Shown here: positions 52,678 to 62,127 of the stretch, piece after piece
Layout of the letters: each line of letters starts with the position of its first letter
How positions within the stretch are numbered: the first letter of the stretch is position 1
Assembly: GCA_002021875.1 (NCBI GenBank)
Contig: CP018627.1
Span: 62,001 to 126,000, forward strand
Direction: 5' to 3'
DNA: 64,000 bases
From: Streptomyces hygroscopicus
Lineage (GTDB): Bacteria > Actinomycetota > Actinomycetes > Streptomycetales > Streptomycetaceae
Position numbers and translations under genes: made by a program
The notes under the pieces: generated by a model
The model's input: the letters and a program-made list of their open reading frames with translations, nothing else
What the model was told of the DNA's origin: nothing
The model's database searches: none

Positions 52678-52686
52678 CGGCCCACC

Positions 52687-52701
52687 ATATCGCTGCGATA
52701 T
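52687..52701. promoter_or_regulatory. LysR box ATATCGCTGCGATAT
   Basis: Perfect 7-bp arms flank a central T. Within the site a T and an A are separated by 11 bases (T at 52688, A at 52700), the T-N11-A rule of LysR operators. It is placed at the start of the LysR gene in the divergent promoter region. Confidence 0.65.
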
Positions 52702-52859
52702 CGAGGGCAGTCCCGATTGATGTTGGCCAGCTCACATCCCCTGCTGTTTGCATGGTGGCCCACGGGGATTCCGATACCGGAGCACTCCCGTTCTTTCCCG
52801 GGTCCGCCGCCGTCCGCCGGCGGCCCGGCCGCCCACGCCTCAAGGAAGGGAACGCTGTC

Positions 52860-53657
52860 ATGCCCTCATCCAGCACCGTCGTCGTCACCCGCCATCCCGT
52901 CCGTGCCGGCGACGCCGAGACCTACGTCGCCGAAGTGACGCTCGACCGTCCGGACAAGCTCAACGCCTGGACCGCCGCGATGCGCTCACATCTGGTGGCC
53001 GCGCTCGAGGCGGCCGGCACCGACGACCGGTGCCGTGCCATCGTCCTCACCGGCGCCGGACGGGCGTTCTGCGCGGGCCAGGACCTGGCGGAAACCGCTG
53101 CCATCGACCCCGACGACCATGCCGCCGCCGAGGAGTGGATCGACGACTTCGGGCGGCTGTTCCGGGCGGTGCGCGGGCTGGACAAGCCAGTCGTCGCCGC
53201 CGTGAACGGTGTAGCGGCCGGTTCCGGATTCCAGTTCGCCCTCCTCGCCGACCTGCGCATCGGACACGCGGGCGTGCGCATGGGCCAGCCCGAAGTCCTC
53301 TCCGGCATCCCCAGCATCACCGGTATCTGGGCCATGCTCGGCATCCTCGGCCGGGCAAAGACGGCCGAGTTCGCGCTCACCGGCCGGCTGGTGAACGGCG
53401 CGGAGGCGCAGCGGCTCGGACTGCTGAACCATCTGGTCGACGAGGACCGGGTCAAGGAGGAGGCGCTGGCCGAGGCCGCCCACCTGGCGCAGTTGCCGCC
53501 CGGTGCCGTCGCGCTGACCAAGGGCAGGCTGCGCGAACTGGACGATGCCGGCCTGGACGAGGCGATCGACGCGGCCAAGAAGGTGCACGCCGCCGCCTAC
53601 GCCACCGGAGAACCGCAACGCGAGATGGCCCGCTTCCTGTCCGGCCGTCGCCGCTGA
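52860..53657 (+). CDS. Enoyl-CoA hydratase/isomerase family protein
   Basis: The product has 265 residues from MPSSSTVVVTRHPVRAGDAE; AAGGAAGGG lies before the ATG and longer upstream readings lack homology. Crotonase-fold motifs are VTLDRPDKLNAWTAAM, IVLTGAGRAFCAGQDLAE (first oxyanion loop), KPVVAAVNGVAAGSGFQFAL (second oxyanion loop) and GQPEVLSGIPSITG. It is the first gene of an operon with a CoA ligase and transporter. It may hydrate an enoyl-CoA or act as a hydratase/lyase on a short or aromatic side chain. Confidence 0.9.
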   Translation: MPSSSTVVVTRHPVRAGDAETYVAEVTLDRPDKLNAWTAAMRSHLVAALEAAGTDDRCRAIVLTGAGRAFCAGQDLAETAAIDPDDHAAAEEWIDDFGRLFRAVRGLDKPVVAAVNGVAAGSGFQFALLADLRIGHAGVRMGQPEVLSGIPSITGIWAMLGILGRAKTAEFALTGRLVNGAEAQRLGLLNHLVDEDRVKEEALAEAAHLAQLPPGAVALTKGRLRELDDAGLDEAIDAAKKVHAAAYATGEPQREMARFLSGRRR

Positions 53658-53699
53658 ACCCGCCCGCCCCGCATCGTCCCTCGTCAAGGAGTTGCCGTC

Positions 53700-55340
53700 A
53701 TGTCCACCGGCGTCGTCACCGCCGAGCCCGCCCACGACGGCGAGGCCGCCTACCGCCGCCTCGTCGAAGACCACCACTGGAGCGTCCCCGAGCGGTACAA
53801 CATGGCCGCCGACGTCGCCGACCGGCACCCCGGCGACCGGCCGGCGCTGATCTTCGAGGACCACACCGGCCACCGGGAGGAGGTCTCCTGGCAACAGGTC
53901 CAGGACCGCTCCCGGCAGATCGCCGCGCACCTGCACGCCCTCGGCGTACGCAAGGGAGACCGGGTGGGCGTGCTGCTGCCGCAGCGTCCCGACACCCCAG
54001 CTACCTATCTGGGCGTGCTGCGCACCGGCGCGATCCTGGTGACGATGTCGCTGCTGTGGGCCGACGAACCCATCCGCTACCGGCTCGCCGACTCCGGAGC
54101 CACGGTGCTCGTGACGGAGACCGCGGCCGTGCACCGCGCCGGCGGCTTCGACGGCACCGTCGTCGACGTGGACGATCCGGCGATCGCCGCCCGCGCACCG
54201 GAATTCACCACCGTGGACACCGCGGCCGACGACCCGGCGCTGATCTTCTACACCTCTGGCACGACCGGTGCCGCCAAGGGCATCGTGCACGCCCACCGCA
54301 CCCTGCTCGGGCACAACGAGTTCCGTTACTGCCACGACCTGCGGCCCGGAGACGTATTCTACGGCGCGGGCGACTGGGCGTGGTCGATGGCCAAGCTAAT
54401 GGGCCCGCTGCGGGCGGGTGCCGTGCACCTGGTGTACCGGCCGGCCGCAGGGTTCGACCCGCCGGGCCTGCTGGCCGCCATGTCCCGCAACCGGGTCACC
54501 ACCGCCCTGGTCAACCCGACGTTCCTGCGCAAGATGCGCCAGGAGGTGCCGGACGCCGGCCGCCGCCACCGGCAGGCGCTGCGGGCGGTGTGCTGCTCCA
54601 ACGAGCCGCTGACCGAGGACCTCATCGACTGGTTCCGCGAGCAGTTCGGCCTCACCCTGCTCGACTACTACGGTTCCACCGAGTCCTATCCGCTGCTGGG
54701 CAACTTCCCCGGCGTCCCCGTCAAGCCCGGATCCATGGGGCGTCCGCTGCCCGGCTGGGACGTCGCCCTGCTGGACGAGGACGGCCGCGAGGTGCCCGCG
54801 GGCGAGGCGGGCGAGATCTGCCTGCGGGCCGGATCCAACCCGCAGTACCCGCTCGGGTACTGGCAGCGCCCCGAGGCGTCGGCCGAGACGTTCGGCGGCA
54901 CCTGGTACCACACCAAGGACCAGGCGGTGCGGGACGAGGACGGATACTTCTGGTTCCTCGGCCGCACCGACGACGTGATCAAGACTTCCGGGTACCGTGT
55001 CGGTCCATACGAAGTGGAAGCCGTCCTGCGCGATCACCCCGCCGTCGCCGATGCCGGCGTGGTGGGCGTCCCGGACTCGCTCCGCGGCCAGGCGGTCAAG
55101 GCGTGGATCGAACTCGCACCCGGCCACCGGCCCTCCGAATTCCTGGCCCGCGAGATCTCGGAGCACGCCCGCAGGGCCCACTCCCGCTTCGCCTGTCCGC
55201 GGCTGATTGAGTTCATCGACGAACTGCCCCGCTCGGCCACCGGAAAGATCCAGCGGGCCGCCCTGCGCGCACGCGACCTCGGCACACCCACCCCCTCCCC
55301 CGCCGCAGGGACACCAAGCCGGAAGGACGGACCAAGATGA
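53700..55340 (+). CDS. AMP-forming acyl-CoA synthetase / CoA ligase
   Basis: The product has 546 residues of the ANL superfamily. Core motifs: IFYTSGTTGAAKGIVHAHRT (P-loop), LLDYYGSTESYPL (A5), TWYHTKDQAVRDEDGYFWFL (A7), GRTDDVIKTSGYRVGPYEVE (A8, hinge) and PRSATGKIQR (A10, catalytic Lys). It resembles medium-chain or aryl acyl-CoA synthetases. It starts 42 bases after the hydratase and overlaps the transporter gene by four bases. Together they suggest import of a carboxylic acid, its activation to CoA and breakdown by the hydratase. The acid is not identifiable from the sequence. Confidence 0.92.
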   Translation: MSTGVVTAEPAHDGEAAYRRLVEDHHWSVPERYNMAADVADRHPGDRPALIFEDHTGHREEVSWQQVQDRSRQIAAHLHALGVRKGDRVGVLLPQRPDTPATYLGVLRTGAILVTMSLLWADEPIRYRLADSGATVLVTETAAVHRAGGFDGTVVDVDDPAIAARAPEFTTVDTAADDPALIFYTSGTTGAAKGIVHAHRTLLGHNEFRYCHDLRPGDVFYGAGDWAWSMAKLMGPLRAGAVHLVYRPAAGFDPPGLLAAMSRNRVTTALVNPTFLRKMRQEVPDAGRRHRQALRAVCCSNEPLTEDLIDWFREQFGLTLLDYYGSTESYPLLGNFPGVPVKPGSMGRPLPGWDVALLDEDGREVPAGEAGEICLRAGSNPQYPLGYWQRPEASAETFGGTWYHTKDQAVRDEDGYFWFLGRTDDVIKTSGYRVGPYEVEAVLRDHPAVADAGVVGVPDSLRGQAVKAWIELAPGHRPSEFLAREISEHARRAHSRFACPRLIEFIDELPRSATGKIQRAALRARDLGTPTPSPAAGTPSRKDGPR

Positions 55341-56698
55341 CCAGCCACAGCCCCAGCAGCCCGCCCACCGCCGACACTGACAGCGCCGTCCCCCCGCCCG
55401 GCCCGGCCGCCGCACCCGCAGCACGCCGGAAAGTGGCCGCAGCCACCGCGGTCGGCAACTTCGTCGAGTGGTTCGACTCGGGCGCCTACGCCGTCATGTC
55501 AGCCACCCTCGCCAGCCTGTTCTTCCCTGAGTACGACACCACCGCCGCCCTGTTGGCGACCTGGGCCATCTTCGCCGGCGGCTTCGTCGCCCGTCCGCTG
55601 GGCGCGGTGTTCTTCGGCCACTACGGCGACCGGATCGGCCGCAACCGGATGCTCGCGCTGAGCGTGCTGTGCATGAGCGGCTCGACACTGCTGATCGGGG
55701 TGCTGCCCAGCTATTCGGTCATCGGCATCACGGCACCGGTGCTGCTGTTCCTGCTGCGGGCGGTCCAGGGATTCTCCACCGGCGGCGAGTACACCGGCGC
55801 CTCCGCGTTCATCATGGAGTACGCCCCCGAAGGACGTCGCGCCCGCTACGCCAGCATCGTCCCGCTCACCGTGGGCCTCGCGTCGGTGGCCGGCGCCCTG
55901 ACGGGACTGCTCATCACCACCTCGCTGGACGACGCCTCCCTGCACAGTTGGGGCTGGCGCATACCGTTCCTGCTGGCCGGGCCGCTCGGCCTGATCGGCC
56001 TGTATCTGCGCAGCCGGATCGAGGACACCCCGGTCTTCCGGTCCATGGAACGGCGCGAGGCGGTGCGCCACGCCCCGATCCGCGACGCGTGGCGGGTGTG
56101 CCGCCGTCAGGTGCTGACCCTGTTCGGGTACAGCATCACCAACGCCGTCGGCTACTACCTGATGAGCAGCTACCTGATCGCGTACATGTCGGAAGAGGTC
56201 GGCTACAGCAAGTCTCAGGCCATGCTGACGGGGTGTGTGGCGATGCTCGCCTACAGCGCCGCCTGCCCGTTCATGGCGGCGGCCAGCGACCGCTACGGAC
56301 GCCGGCCGATGCTGTTCACCGCGTGCGCGGGCTTCGCCGTGTTCACCCTGCCCGCGTTCTGGCTGATCGGGACCTCCCTGGCAGGGGCACTGGTGGGCAC
56401 TGCGGTCCTGGCGGTGCTCGTCGCGGTGATCGGCACCTCGAACGTGCCCGCGATGGTCGAGATGTTCCCGGCCCAGTTGCGCGCGAGCGGATCGGCGCTC
56501 GGCTACACCGCCGCCTACGTGCTCTTCGGGGGCACCGCCCCGTTCACAGCCACCGGTCTGGTCGCTCTCTTCGGCTCCCCGCTCGCCCCCGGCTTCTACC
56601 TGACGGGCCTGGCCGTCGTCTCGGCGCTGGTCGTCCGCTTCGCCTTCCGGGAGACGCTGCGGCTGCCGCTGACCCGCACGACCGTACTGGAGAGCTGA
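55337..56698 (+). CDS. MFS transporter, MHS type (carboxylate importer)
   Basis: The product has 453 residues with a 30-residue Pro/Ala-rich N-terminus, then AAATAVGNFVEWFDSGAYAV (MHS-type first helix). Loop signature: GHYGDRIGRNRMLALSV. About 12 transmembrane segments and the mid-protein RSRIEDTPVFRSMERRE loop fit MHS permeases. It overlaps the CoA ligase gene by four bases and is the last gene of the operon, probably supplying its acid substrate. A hairpin follows after 19 bases. Confidence 0.9.
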   Translation: MTSHSPSSPPTADTDSAVPPPGPAAAPAARRKVAAATAVGNFVEWFDSGAYAVMSATLASLFFPEYDTTAALLATWAIFAGGFVARPLGAVFFGHYGDRIGRNRMLALSVLCMSGSTLLIGVLPSYSVIGITAPVLLFLLRAVQGFSTGGEYTGASAFIMEYAPEGRRARYASIVPLTVGLASVAGALTGLLITTSLDDASLHSWGWRIPFLLAGPLGLIGLYLRSRIEDTPVFRSMERREAVRHAPIRDAWRVCRRQVLTLFGYSITNAVGYYLMSSYLIAYMSEEVGYSKSQAMLTGCVAMLAYSAACPFMAAASDRYGRRPMLFTACAGFAVFTLPAFWLIGTSLAGALVGTAVLAVLVAVIGTSNVPAMVEMFPAQLRASGSALGYTAAYVLFGGTAPFTATGLVALFGSPLAPGFYLTGLAVVSALVVRFAFRETLRLPLTRTTVLES

Positions 56699-56717
56699 CA
56701 GCCCCCGTCCCCGACGA

Positions 56718-56760
56718 CCGGTGCGCCGGCCCGCAACTCATCCGCGGGCCGACGCACCGG
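56718..56760 (+). terminator. 17-bp hairpin after the acyl-CoA operon
   Basis: 56718-56734 (CCGGTGCGCCGGCCCGC) pairs with 56744-56760 with a single mismatch that can form G-U in RNA; the loop is 9 bases. It begins 19 bases after the transporter stop codon. Confidence 0.7.
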
Positions 56761-56865
56761 ATGTAGCATCACCGTGCCGACGGGCAGCGACGGTCCTGTA
56801 CCGCTCGAAAAGTCCGTTGCCGCAGGTGGCGGAGGTGATGGGTCGTCGGCTGGGAGCATGACCGG

Positions 56866-57478
56866 ATGTTCGTACTCCTGCTGTACAAGATGACCCGCAA
56901 GTTGATCTCCCTCCCATCGACGTTACTCCGCAACGATGCCGTGAAGGACGCGAAGCTACTCGTACTCCGCCACGAGAATGCGGTCCTGCGCCGATAGCTG
57001 ACCCGACCAGTCAGCTACGAGCCAGCGGACCGGTTCTGCCTCGCAGCCCTTTCCGGACTCATACCCGGCCTGCGCGGCGCGAGGTCTTCCCGGTCACCCT
57101 CGGTACCCTGCTGGGCCGGCACCGCAGGTTCATCGCCGCGAAGTGGGACTACAGCGCGCGCAGAAGCACCGGTCGACCACTACCGCCATGGCGACCAAGA
57201 ATCTCGTCCTGCGACTCGCCGACGAGAATCCGCGCTGGGGCCACCGGCGAACCCAGGGCGAGTTGGCCCGACTCGGACACCGGATCGCACCCTCGACGGT
57301 GTGGCAGATCCTGCACGCAGCGGGCATCGACCCGGCGCCGCGTCGCTCCGGTCCGACCTGGCGTGAGTTCCTCAGCTCGCAAGCCGAGGGCATCATCGCG
57401 GCGGACTTCTTCCACATCGACACCGCGCTCGGCGCCGCTTCCGGGCTCCGTGGACGGACAAAACGGGGAGCGAGCTAG
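56866..57478 (+). pseudogene. Integrase-core (IS3/IS481-like) transposase remnant with nonsense codon and frameshifts
   Basis: From ATG 56866 the frame reads MFVLLLYKMTRKLISLP... to VLRHENAVLRR and then TAG at 56995-56997, where relatives have Gln. Downstream in other frames GRHRRFIAAKWDYS, NLVLRLADENPRWGHRRTQG, TVWQILHAAGIDPAPRRSGP and EFLSSQAEGIIAADFFHIDT give the HTH/IstB-like and first catalytic (DFFHIDT) parts of a Streptomyces integrase-core transposase. The rest of the core is missing and the end overlaps the GNAT gene. Confidence 0.75.
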
Positions 57479-57990
57479 CCAAGAGGGCGGCAGTAGCGCA
57501 ACTTGTTGAGAGAGGCGCCGCCGGTGGAGTCCTCCACGGCTGCGCCGTCTGCGCCCCAGCCGGCGGCTTCGTAGAAGCGCCGGGCACGTTCGTTGTCTTC
57601 CAGGACCCATAAGGTGGCCTGTGTGTAGTCGGCCTGTCCGAGAGCCGCCAACGTGGCCAGCATCAACTGCTTTCCGATCCCCGTGCCCCAGACCTCGGGC
57701 ATCGCGTAGAGCGTGCCGATTTCCGCGGTGACAGGGATGTCCTGAGACGGGCCGAAACTTGCGAATCCGACGATCCCGGCCTCGGCTTCGGCTACCAGTA
57801 CCCCCGACGATGGCCACCGTGTTTCCGCGATCCGTGTCTTCCACTCGGACTCTTCGCGGTTTGGGTCCATTGCGTCGAGGTAGTGCTGGGGAACAAGACC
57901 GGCAAAGGCCGCCTGCCAGGAGCGCACGTAGACACCGGCGACCGCTGACGCATCATCAGGCCATGTCTGTCGAATCTGCATGGCCGTCAT
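57475..57990 (-). CDS. GNAT-family N-acetyltransferase
   Basis: The protein has 171 residues: IRQTWPDDASAVAGVYVRSW, an acetyl-CoA-binding strand-turn MPEVWGTGIGKQLMLATLAA (motif A, Q/RxxGxG/A) and LWVLEDNERARRFYEAAGWG (motif B). It starts at ATG 57990; a second ATG three codons on is possible. Substrate unknown. The stop codon overlaps the end of the transposase remnant on the other strand. Confidence 0.88.
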   Translation of the reverse strand: MTAMQIRQTWPDDASAVAGVYVRSWQAAFAGLVPQHYLDAMDPNREESEWKTRIAETRWPSSGVLVAEAEAGIVGFASFGPSQDIPVTAEIGTLYAMPEVWGTGIGKQLMLATLAALGQADYTQATLWVLEDNERARRFYEAAGWGADGAAVEDSTGGASLNKLRYCRPLG

Positions 57991-58003
57991 TCTTCAAGTC
58001 CCG

Positions 58004-58904
58004 TCAGTCCGGCCCAAGTTCTTTTCCCGAAGGCGATGGTGAGTGCTCGGCTGTCTGTTCCAGGAGTGCCCGCGCCGAGTCCGCGTAGCGGATGGCGGTC
58101 TTCTCGTCGATGCCGAAGACCAATGCAAGGTGGATTGGTGCGAAGCCAGTCCGCTCAGCACGGTCTCGCCGCAGCACGCGAACGTGGCTGCTGTCCGCGG
58201 CCGCCGCCCGCGCCGCCTTCACTCGCAGTTCCTCGATCGCGGCTTGCCCATCGCCGAAGGCTTCCTCCGGCTCGCGCATGGAGGAGCCCGCGTTCTGCTG
58301 TCCGATCGCGGCCGCGGTCCTCGGGTCGAGGACAGGTTCCGGCCTGCTGGCCTGGTGGGCGGCCAGCGCCCGCTGGTAGCCCGGCGACGCGGTCTCCCGC
58401 GTACGGACCGGCGCCTCGGGCGCGGCTGGCCGCAGGCCCGGGTCGGCCGCCGCTGAGGCGGAGCCAGCGTCGCCAGGTGCCGGCGGCAGGACATGCAGGC
58501 TGCGCACGTTCGCGCCCGGTACCTCCGCGTTGGCCGCCGCGATCAGCTTCGGTGCGCTCCAGCGCAGCTTGGTGCCGTAGGCCGGGGCGTCGGGGACGAC
58601 GTCCAGGCGGCCGGTGTCCGCATCGAACCGCACCGCGCGGGCATGACCGATGAGTTCAGGGGCGGCCGTGGCCAGGTTGTCGTCCCACTGCGCGTGACGC
58701 CGCCGCCGGCGGCCGGGGCGGCTATGCCGCGCTCGGTCATCATCCAGGTGATCGCGGTGCTGAGTCCGAGCGGCTCGCGGCCGCCCCGCCGCCGGTGCGC
58801 CGCTCCGGCTTCTCCTTGCGGTGGCCGCGGTTCTCTTTCACCTGCTCGCGGGCGGCGGCCAGGGCTTGGCGGGCGAGGTCGACGCCGCTCGGCTCGGTGG
58901 TCAT
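58004..58904 (-). pseudogene. DUF721/DciA-like gene broken in three frames
   Basis: The start is at 58904 (MTTEPSGVDLARQALAAARE, QVKENRGHRKEKPERR). The homology then moves to a second frame (REPLGLSTAITWMMTERGIA, APAAGGGV) and to a third (QWDDNLATAAPELIGHARAV, RFDADTGRLDVVPDAP, KLRWSAPKLIAAANAEVPGA). This is the DUF721 (DciA-like) architecture of Streptomyces proteins, followed by a long Ala-rich tail. Two frameshifts (near 58750-58800 and near 58690) are needed, so the gene is not translated as one protein. The third-frame part (58004-58633) could still give a 209-residue fragment. Confidence 0.72.
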
Positions 58905-59347
58905 GCGATCACCGCCCCGACGCGTGGTGACGGCCCGGCGCTCGCACGGCGGCGGGCCGTCGAGCGGGAACCCGGGTGATCGACTCTCCGCGCAAGCGGA
59001 GGTGAGCCTGGGCGGAGCACCGGCGGAGCCTGCTTTCCCTCGGTCTGCGGGCGAGCTGAGGCGGCCGCCATCCCGCTCATCGGCTTCCTGCGCGAGGTGA
59101 GCAACCTGGCCGACGACTCCGGGGATGATGACGGCGACGGCGGTGCAGCTTCCGGCACTCGGGCAGGTTGTCCCAGTCGGAATTGATGAATGACTCTCGG
59201 GCGGCCATGTCCTGGCGGGCCTTGGCGGAGTCAGAATGCAGCCGAGCGGGTGTGCTCGATGCGTATGCGCGCCAAGTCGGCGCTGGGAACACTGTGTCGA
59301 CTGGGCTCGTTCGTCTGGCGGTTGGGCCGTCGTAGACGAGGAGAGCG
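58905..59347. other. Gap with an unassigned minus-strand fragment
   Basis: On the minus strand at 59150-59330 LLVYDGPTARRTSPVDTVFP, APTWRAYASSTPARLHSDSA, KARQDMAARESFINSDWDNL reads like coding sequence, but no family or start could be named. The rest of the gap has nothing recognisable. Confidence 0.35.
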
Positions 59348-60337
59348 ATGCCGGACTCGGGATTCCCGCCTGTGCAAGCGCGTGGCCGAGGAGCCGGCTG
59401 GTATCGCGGAGACTGCCACATCCACTCCGTGTACTCGGACGGCGAGCTCACTCCTGAGCATCTTGCAGCCGACGCTCGCACAGTGGGACTCGACTTCATC
59501 GCCACCACTGAGCACAACTCCGCGAACGCGCATAGTGCCTGGGGGCGCCATGCCGCAGATGACTTCTTAGTCCTCCTGGGTGAGGAGGTGACCACCAGGA
59601 CCGGGCACTGGCTCGCTCTCGGTATCGCCCCGGGCCAGGTGATCGACTGGGACTATCGCGTGGGAGACCAACTCATCGGCCGATGCCTGGACCAGGTCCG
59701 CGAATCCGGTGGACTGTGCGTGGCCGCGCACCCGCACGCGCCCTATCCCTCAGGCACCTTCATGTACCCCTACCGGGACCTCGATGTGGTCGAAGTATGG
59801 AACGGGTTGTGGACATCGGACCGGCCGTGGCACGCCGACAACGAGGCCGCCCTCGCCGAGTGGGGTCGAGGACTGGCGGAGGGAATACACGCGGGGCGCT
59901 GGCATCCGGCCATGGGCAACAGCGACACCCACCTCGACGGGCAGATCGGCATCCCACACACCGTCGTGTTCGCCGAGGCTCTGAGCACGCCGGCCGCCCT
60001 CGCGGGAATCCGTGCGGGCCGCAGTTGGATCGCCGAATCGGCTGCCGTCGATCTGTCGCTCACGGCCGTCGCCGCCGACCACAACGCGGGGATCGGCGAA
60101 CGCCTGGCAACCCACGGGAAACCCGTCATGGTGCGCGCGCACATACGCGGTGTCCCATCGGCGACCGTCAGCTTCCACACCGACCGAGGCAAAGTCCACC
60201 GCGAATCGCTGCCGGACTCCGGCGTGGGTACCGCAGAGTGGCACACCATCTCGGAAGACTCGGCGGTTGTCCGGATCGAGGTACGCCACCCGCATGGCCA
60301 TATGACCGCTCTCACCAACCCGATCGTTCTGACTTGA
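59348..60337 (+). CDS. PHP-domain metallohydrolase (CehA/McbA-like)
   Basis: The product has 329 residues; GAGGAGAG lies before the ATG. PHP motifs are YRGDCHIHSVYSDGELTPEH (motif I), IATTEHNSANAH (II), GEEVTTRTGHWLALGI (III), CVAAHPHAPYP and WHPAMGNSDTHLDG (IV). These give a set of His and Asp residues for two or three metals. The C-terminal about 90 residues form a beta-sandwich (GKPVMVRAHIRGVPSATVSF). Members hydrolyse phosphoesters or carbamate-like amides. No signal peptide is seen. The gene stands alone. Confidence 0.88.
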   Translation: MPDSGFPPVQARGRGAGWYRGDCHIHSVYSDGELTPEHLAADARTVGLDFIATTEHNSANAHSAWGRHAADDFLVLLGEEVTTRTGHWLALGIAPGQVIDWDYRVGDQLIGRCLDQVRESGGLCVAAHPHAPYPSGTFMYPYRDLDVVEVWNGLWTSDRPWHADNEAALAEWGRGLAEGIHAGRWHPAMGNSDTHLDGQIGIPHTVVFAEALSTPAALAGIRAGRSWIAESAAVDLSLTAVAADHNAGIGERLATHGKPVMVRAHIRGVPSATVSFHTDRGKVHRESLPDSGVGTAEWHTISEDSAVVRIEVRHPHGHMTALTNPIVLT

Positions 60338-60477
60338 CCTCCGGATTGCTCGGGCGATCCTCCGCGCACGCGGAGTTAGCCGTACAGATGACTACACGGC
60401 AGGTCGCGTTACCGTCCTCTTCGCGCTGGCAGAGGAGACGTGCCCCCGGCGCTCTTCAGGAGGACTGTTCCGGCCGA

Positions 60478-60867
60478 TCACTCTCCCAGAAGTTCGACCA
60501 GAGACAGCAGACCGCCGAGCACCGCAAAGAGGGCGAGGAGCGCGGCAGTGGTCGTGACGCTGACGAAGCCGTCGGCCAGGTGACCACCAATGATCAACCA
60601 TGCCACGGCCCCGACCAGGACGAGCAGATGGTTGCCCTGCTCACCCAGCAGCCGCATCCCCACCCACAACAGAACCGGCATCGACAGGAAGCCCGTGATC
60701 AACGCTATAAGGCCTTCGAACCACCCGGCGCCCATCACGCGCCCACTGGCCTCGGCTACGTCATCCGCCCACTCCAGCAAGGAGGCCCACACCCAGTAAC
60801 AGACGATGGCCGCCGCAGCCGACACGAGCGTGCCCTTCACTCCGCGGGCAGTCCTGCTCCTCGCCAC
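60478..60867 (-). CDS. Small integral membrane protein, unknown function
   Basis: The product has 129 residues with four hydrophobic segments: GTLVSAAAAIVCYWVWASLL, GLIALITGFLSMPVLLWVGM, HLLVLVGAVAWLIIGGHLAD and TTTAALLALFAVLGGLLSLV. The short basic N-terminus (MARSRTARGVK) suggests a cytoplasmic start. No motif identifies a transport or enzyme function. Confidence 0.8.
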   Translation of the reverse strand: MARSRTARGVKGTLVSAAAAIVCYWVWASLLEWADDVAEASGRVMGAGWFEGLIALITGFLSMPVLLWVGMRLLGEQGNHLLVLVGAVAWLIIGGHLADGFVSVTTTAALLALFAVLGGLLSLVELLGE

Positions 60868-61010
60868 GTCACCACAGTTTCACGAAACAGTGACGGCGGC
60901 CTGAGTACGGGTACTCAAATTCAGCTCGCTGCGACCGGTGTCGCAGATGACGAGAGCATGCCAATTTATGAAAAAACCGCAGCGGAGGCACCGGTGGCCG
61001 TAAAGGTGAC

Positions 61011-61670
61011 TCAGGAGAATCCGCGGCAGGCATCGAGGGCTCGTCCGGCGGCGTCCTCCGATTCGAGAAAGCGCAGGCCAAGCCTGGATCCATCGGTGAA
61101 CCGCAGTCGGACGTAAGGGAGGTCCGGCCCGGAGATCATCGGCACTTCGACGCGCTCCGTGTAAGGGTGGAGGAGTGCCCTGACGACCCGCAGCCGTCCG
61201 GCTGGGCCCGGGCTCCATCCTCGTGAGGGAGCAGCCAGCAGGAAGACACCCGAGCGGTGCAGCACCAGCAGCCGCTCCTCGTCCGGTGCCTGCGCGTACC
61301 AGTCCAGGAGGAGCTGACCGGCTGTGCCGTCCCAGTTGCCGTCGAAGGGCTGGTCCAGCCCTTGTGCCCGCACCAGCGCACGGCGGCGCCGTCGGTCGGC
61401 CGAGCGGGCCTTGGTCTCGCGGTATTCCTTGCGGGAGCCGGGGAGGCCCTCCAGCACGGCGTACAGCAGCAGCGGAGAGATCAGGATCAGACCGCATGCC
61501 CGCAGGAAGCCGATCCAGGGTTTACGCCGCGGCCGCAGCCGCACGTGCCCTGCTGGGCGCATTCCCGCAAGCGGTCCAGGAAGCGGACCGGCCAGTCCGC
61601 ACCAGCCCGCCACTGTGGCGTCGAGGCGCACAAGATCGGTTGCCTTGTTCTTGACCCGTTTCGTCACCAT
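61011..61670 (-). CDS. Hypothetical protein with one transmembrane helix
   Basis: The product has 219 residues. An N-terminal basic region (VRLRPRRKPW) precedes a single hydrophobic helix (GFLRACGLILISPLLLYAVL). A cytoplasmic beta-rich C-terminus follows (ERLLVLHRSGVFLLAAPSRG, LRVVRALLHPYTERVEVPMI, VRLRFTDGSRLGLRFLESED). The last part resembles Streptomyces proteins annotated only as hypothetical. The 140-base gap upstream of 61011 has nothing recognised. Confidence 0.7.
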   Translation of the reverse strand: MVTKRVKNKATDLVRLDATVAGWCGLAGPLPGPLAGMRPAGHVRLRPRRKPWIGFLRACGLILISPLLLYAVLEGLPGSRKEYRETKARSADRRRRRALVRAQGLDQPFDGNWDGTAGQLLLDWYAQAPDEERLLVLHRSGVFLLAAPSRGWSPGPAGRLRVVRALLHPYTERVEVPMISGPDLPYVRLRFTDGSRLGLRFLESEDAAGRALDACRGFS

Positions 61671-61819
61671 CGTGGTCAGCCTATGCGTCGTTCACGGTCC
61701 ACACGTTCGAGACGAGAATTCCACCAGAGCTGAGCATTGATGGGTGGGCATGACCAGCTCGGAGCTGGTTGACCGTCAGTCCCCGGCCGCGAGATCCGCA
61801 GTTCAGGTAGGGTGCCGGG

Positions 61820-62119
61820 ATGCTTTCCCTGTTCCCGCTGGCCGCTCGCACTGGCCCGCCGCTGGCCTTCTGCCTCGGTGCCGGTGTGATCGCCGTGATC
61901 TTCGGTTTGGGCTTCGCCTTCGACGTGCGCGGGATGTCCACCCGTCAAGCCGCGCGGATGAGAGAACGGGTCCGCGAGGCCCGCCTGCGCAGGGGCAGCC
62001 TTGCCGAACCCGTCTACCCGGTCTCCCCGGAAGCGCGGATGCGGATGTCAGGGGGCTTCATAGCCTTCGCAGGAGTCGTCCTGTGCGCCGCCGGCTTCGC
62101 GTTGCTGCACTTGGGATAG
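61820..62119 (+). CDS. Small two-helix membrane protein, unknown function
   Basis: The product has 99 residues: helix one GPPLAFCLGAGVIAVIFGLG (about 12-32), a basic cytoplasmic loop (RQAARMRERVREARLRRG), and helix two GGFIAFAGVVLCAAGFALLH. A hairpin membrane protein; family not recognised. It ends 9 bases before the left end of the decayed IS630 element. Confidence 0.75.
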   Translation: MLSLFPLAARTGPPLAFCLGAGVIAVIFGLGFAFDVRGMSTRQAARMRERVREARLRRGSLAEPVYPVSPEARMRMSGGFIAFAGVVLCAAGFALLHLG

Positions 62120-62127
62120 CGTCTCGG

